From: Nymphaea colorata
Lineage: Eukaryota > Streptophyta > Magnoliopsida > Nymphaeales > Nymphaeaceae
NCBI RefSeq assembly: GCF_008831285.2
Contig: NC_045147.1
Span: 17,958,854-18,022,853 of the forward strand
Direction of reading: 5' to 3'
Length of the DNA stretch: 64,000 bases
Every line of letters begins with the position of its first letter. The first letter of the stretch is position 1. Positions 59,671-64,000 of this stretch are shown piece by piece. The position numbers were made by a program, and so were the translations under genes. The notes beneath the pieces were generated by a model that was not told the origin of the DNA, made no database searches, and worked only from the letters and a program-made list of their open reading frames with translations.

Positions 59671-62600
59671 TTAATAAGCCTGGTAGTATTGTACAGATAA
59701 CAATTTCCTTGCAGGTGCAGGTGGTGCTAAACCAGGGATGTCCCTTATGCTCTTGTTGTTTGGATGGACAATCTAGAGAGAAGGCATACCATGAGAAATG
59801 CACCAAAAAAAAAAAAAAAAAATCTGATCGAACGAAAATGAACACAAAATAAACATAAAAAAGAACCCTGCACGCAATAATCAATAAAAGCCTTGGTCAG
59901 CTTATCCGTGGCATCTTACATTCTGAGGTTATCCTAGTATTCATGGAAATGTTTACCGTAGTTCAACAAAAAGGTAGGTATCTTCTGTCAGTCGGTGTAG
60001 CCTATTTTGGATTTCACCACAAATATTTGAAGCTTTAGGCCTCAATGTTTAGGGGATCCATATAGCCTGCAGGCATGAAGTTGCACCTATAGATGGGTTT
60101 ATCTTGAGATTTTGACGTATAATACAGACCAGTTAAACAAACAAGTGTAAATCTACCACACTATAAATTCAGAGCATGAAAGCCAATTCTTAGTTGAAAA
60201 ACATTTCTTTTGATGAGACAAACCTTCAAAATTAATAATCCAGACTCTTGAACACAGCCATTGGTAACAGTTTCTCCAATTCCAAGTATGCACAATAGGC
60301 TGCTAGCAGTTGACAATATCCACATGCACTTGACTGCAATGCATGCATGCAGAAAAATGCAGATACACCTAGAATAGTGAACCATGGATCAAAGATGGCT
60401 TCTGTGGCACAAAGAACCTAGACATTATGACTGGAACCAAGTTATGTGCACCAAAACTTGGAGACTACCAGACACAGTGGACAAGAAATTTTAATTCCAA
60501 AAATTCACAAATTTCTCACTGGCAACACATGCAAACTGCATAAGAAGATCCCCAAGGTTGGCAAATGATGAAAAGAGGACCTCACATCCAAGACAAGGAA
60601 TCAGGCTGGGTACCCGACTGGTAGTCGGTGCTCGGGCAGAAATGGGCTGGGCCCAGGCAGCAGTTGCAGCCTGACAGGCTGAAAAAAATTGGGCCCAGCT
60701 CAGCCTAAAAAGATAACAGGCCGGGCCACGGTCGGTGCAATGGGCTGATGGGGGCCCGTCAGGGCCCGATAAGAAGCCCAAACGCTCTTTGGTTTTTTGA
60801 CCCAAGTTTTGGGTTGGGCACAAATTAAAACTTAAAAGTAACTCAACCTACCATACCCACTCCTTTTTATAACTGTTCCCTAGGCAGCTCTCCTCAAGAA
60901 CTTCTGTACAGGACTAGAAGTTTGCATCCCACAAAGTGGCTTCTCATTAAAGAGTGATAAAAAAAAATTAGTTCAGTACTGCAAATTTTGAGGAGTGGAA
61001 TAGGTGACTAGTTGTATGTTTTCTTCTTGTGCCATTTCAAGGAGCCTTATTGAGTTTTGATCCTTTTAAGCAGCCATTTTAAGGCTCATTTATTGAAAGG
61101 TAAGGCCTACTGGACAGCGAGTTTGGCCCAGTACATGATAAACCCCAGGCCTAGCCCGCATAACTATTAACGGGCTTCACAATCACCCAACCAGGCCCAT
61201 TGCCTGCTTATGAGAATCAGGCTGGGCCGGCCCAGCCCCAATCGCATCAACTAGGATAAGCGCAATGACTCCATTATATGATTGAAGGGATCTAGATACA
61301 TTGCCAGTTGTAGGGTAATAATTAACAATATATATTCTAGTTAGTCCAGAATATTTTTTTCTCTAGCAGGATTCGGATGCATGGATGACTTTCATTAATG
61401 ATGATACTAATAATAATTAATAATTCTCATGAGGATGAGGGAGCAAGGATGAGGAGGTTTGTTAAATTTTCCAATTTCATGGATGGCAACAATCTAACAA
61501 ACAAAGATCTATAATTTGCCATACATACATAAGTATGTGTGAAAGAGAATGTGTATGTGCTTGTATGGACGAGAGACAAAGAGAAAGAAAGAGAGAGAGA
61601 GAGAGAAAGAGAACGAGAGCTGACCTTCACTACGATTACAGCTACAACACCAACAACAATCAAGAACAGAAACAGCATGATGCATTTATCTGTAGCCACC
61701 TGCGAATCAAAAGAGAAATGTAAATATGATACTTTTGTGTAGTCAATAACAATTTGGTATGTTGACTGTGTACCTGCCTACCAATCTCCTTTACAAGCTG
61801 AGAGGCCTTCTTGATTGAGAAGTTAATTGTGTCCAGCTCATTAACAATTCGGCCCATTTGTTCAGTCTGCAAGTGACTTTTTTAGTAAATAGAAAGACAA
61901 ACGGACCAAAGGATAGATAACCTTTTAGTTTAGCTTCTGAATGAGGAAAAGAATATCCTACTTGGCCCTTTAGTGTAGCTGCTGTCTGGGCTCCAACCTC
62001 AACAGTTTCATGAACAACCTGACCAAGATGTCAATAACAAAAGTAAGAAACTAACTAACAGAAAGGAAAATTTCAAAACTATTATCAAAAGATGCACCTT
62101 CTTTGAGCGTTCAATGGTCTGATCAGTTTCATCCATCGCTTTTCTGCCAACGTCAATAAGCTCTTGATTTGACATCTCTATTTGTTAAAAACGCATTAAA
62201 TTATATCACCAACTAGAAACATCAAACATAATGAAATCTATGCAACACGACAAACAAATGTGCATAATGACAAAAGTGATTCACGAATCATAAGCAGCAC
62301 ATAAGGAACAACATGCAAGAAGACCAATAGATCTTAAATGGTCCTACTTGGAACTACTCCAACTTGGAATAGAAAATGGATCAAAACCCGTGTAGGACCA
62401 GTTGGTAGGGGAATAAAAAGCCACTAGAAATAGGAAGAAACAAGCAAAAAAAAAGCACGGAAAGATAGAACCAAAGAAGGCAGTAAAAAAAGAACATTTT
62501 ATCACAACAAGAAACATTTTCCAAAAAAAAAAAAATTAAAGATAGCATTATAGGAAAAACATCACAGTAGAACCAGAATGTTGAATGGTTGCACTTGCAC

Positions 62601-62865
62601 ATCTTCAAATAAAGAAAACATAAGCTCTTGATTTTGGATCTTTTAAGCGATTATACTAGTTTTTTCCTAAATCCTTGAGAATGCTATATAGAAGCTATCC
62701 AGCAAAAAAAATTACTGATGGGACATAAATAATATCTTCTTCCAAGGAACGGAACCGATCATCCAACCTGAAGCCATTCTAACATTGCTTTCAGCTGCAG
62801 GATCACTCATTCCAGCTCCCATATCAAAGAGCTCAATTCTCTTATTGCCAAGGCTACTCATGTAC
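59671..62865 (-). CDS. Novel plant SNARE NPSN13-like (Qb-SNARE), 3' exons only
   Basis: Six exons are visible on the minus strand: 62865-62768, 62177-62098, 62018-61962, 61866-61774, 61699-61625, 59772-59671. They give the last 167 residues of a protein normally about 265-270 long. The order of motifs is YMSSLGNKRIELFDMGAG, MSNQELIDVGRKAMDETDQ, then the SNARE motif (IERSKK, VVHETVEVG, LKGQTEQMGRIVNELD, ASQLVKEIGRQ). A C-terminal membrane anchor (CIMLFLFLIVVGVVAVIVVK) and a tail (IVHPNNKSIRDIPGLAPP) end at TAA 59673-59671. The LFDMGAG block points to NPSN13 rather than NPSN11/12. NPSNs act in membrane fusion at the plasma membrane and cell plate with KNOLLE-type syntaxins. The 62865 exon starts with one base of a split codon; the 5' exons are not visible to 64000 and must lie beyond the window. 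The final intron is 1.85 kb and repeat-bearing. Confidence 0.93.
60600..61260. repeat. GC-rich interspersed repeat inside the last NPSN intron
   Basis: Two GC-rich blocks (about 60602-60785 and 61130-61245) rich in 'gggctgggc', 'gggcccag' and 'aggcccat' motifs flank AT-rich DNA. The same phrase 'aatcaggctggg' occurs at both ends (near 60599 and 61216). This looks like a diverged transposon whose ends I could not resolve; no clear target duplication or coding frame. Confidence 0.45.
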
Positions 62866-62868
62866 CTG

Positions 62869-64000
62869 TAAATCAACTACCATGAGTGAAAATCACATTA
62901 AGCATACAGTAAACAAGCAAGGGCGAGCGATAACTGGAAGAAAAGGCACCAGAAGCTGGGAGAAGATCAAAACAGAGAGGAGAAAGAATGTGTGGAGATA
63001 TTTCCACTGATAGAAGGGTGAGTTCCCCAGTAAGCATATGCAGCTTGAAGCTCCATTAACCCAAAAAAAAAAAAAAAACCCACAAGTATGCAGCTGCTGG
63101 GAGCCTGGGACCTTTGCTTAGCAATGAAAGAAGAGAGCTCAAACCTTGGAATCCAATTATGCCCAAGCATATGCCCCTTCAGAACATTTGACAATCCAAC
63201 CAAATGCAATTTAAATAAGTGGTGAACTTCGCTGTACTAAGTCGCCTGTTGCAATTACTCCCATTTGAAAGAGGGAAGACTACAAAAACTATCTTGGCCC
63301 ATGCTATAGGTTCAATTAACATGAATAATAAATGAGGAATGCCTCATATGGCAAGATCATTAACAAGTCATGAATCATGCTAGTGCTCAAAATGCATTCT
63401 TTGGGTTCAATAAGTTTAACATGCCTGATGTCAAGTACTGCTTTTGGTGACATCACATCCAAATATGCTATAAATAAAGTAGCGATGGCATTTACTGCCT
63501 TTACATGACTGAATCCAAGACAGCTAAGTCAGCAACTACCAACTATACCAGAATCTGGCTGCTCTAAATTCTTTATGATTTTTGTTTTTTCATCTTCCTT
63601 AAATTGTTTTAGAGATGAGTTGCCAAAATAAATGAGCCAGTGTGAGATAACAAACTATGCTACCTTATCAGTTTCTCAAATAAAAGCAAAGCCATCCTTC
63701 AATAAAGAGGACTGAGATGCTAGAATAAGTATCCTAAATGCTTCGTTCATTCACAGACCTAGTTGATTGCCCTACAAACCATCACAAAAGGAGGAAACTA
63801 CCATACAAGAAGCCCACACGTCTTACGAGCAACTGCTCTGTTCGTAGTACATATTCACTGCCACTGCCTTAGGATCCATCAGAGAACCCACTATTTAAAA
63901 TCTTAGGGTAAAATGCATCAAAATGAACTTGAACAACTCATTTCAATAGTAATGAATTATGAACAATATTGTAGAGTAGTAACACACTCTATCAATCATA
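62869..64000. other. Intronic or 5' DNA of the NPSN gene
   Basis: This stretch should be an intron of the NPSN gene, since earlier exons are missing. I see no exon encoding the N-terminal NPSN helices here. A poly-A run is at 63062-63077. Nothing else is recognised. Confidence 0.4.

Overview
This window is nuclear DNA of a flowering plant. It holds spliced plant genes with GT-AG introns, abundant (CT)n/(GA)n and (TA)n microsatellites, non-autonomous DNA transposons and long AT-rich spacers. The encoded families are plant-specific: a type I MADS-box factor, SBP-box (SPL) fragments, a PTI1-like kinase, a TMEM/RLCK-like receptor kinase, a CFL1-like WW protein, a NEAP nuclear-envelope protein and an NPSN SNARE. 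The species cannot be fixed by reading. An early-diverging angiosperm such as a water lily is a guess only.

Region 1 (0-11.3 kb) is rearranged. A complete, intronless AGL62-like type I MADS gene (9539-10669, +) carries an internal duplication of about 100 residues. A truncated copy of its 3' end plus downstream DNA lies at 380-1470. Between the two sits a large head-to-head inverted duplication (about 2.4-5.3 kb and 5.4-7.7 kb). Each arm carries the leader and first coding exon of an SPL1/SPL12-clade SBP-box gene. Both exons share a frameshift and no second SBP exon is visible. A head-to-tail duplication of about 0.7 kb (7905-9283) lies just upstream of the MADS gene, and a 220-bp hairpin lies at 1950-2171.

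Region 2 (14-29.8 kb) has two kinase genes tail to tail. A seven-exon PTI1-like kinase (15617-20964, +) encodes 365 residues. A seven-exon receptor-like kinase of the At5g18500/At3g59110 type (23417-28661, -) encodes 513 residues. Both reading frames close perfectly across all introns. Each gene carries a hAT-like non-autonomous transposon with 8-bp target duplications in one intron.

Region 3 (29.8-40.7 kb) is a gene-poor, AT-rich spacer of about 11 kb in which I recognise no gene.

Region 4 (40.7-64 kb) holds three minus-strand genes: a two-exon CFL1-like WW-domain gene (40686-42156), a five-exon NEAP gene (47448-50514), and the six 3' exons of a novel plant SNARE of the NPSN13 type (59671-62865), whose 5' exons lie beyond the right edge. 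A 1.29-kb hAT-like element (56305-57595) lies between the last two.

The genes do not form an operon-like system. The kinases, the SNARE and the nuclear-envelope protein are single housekeeping or signalling genes that happen to be neighbours. The unusual biology is in region 1, where MADS and SPL fragments have been duplicated, inverted and truncated together.
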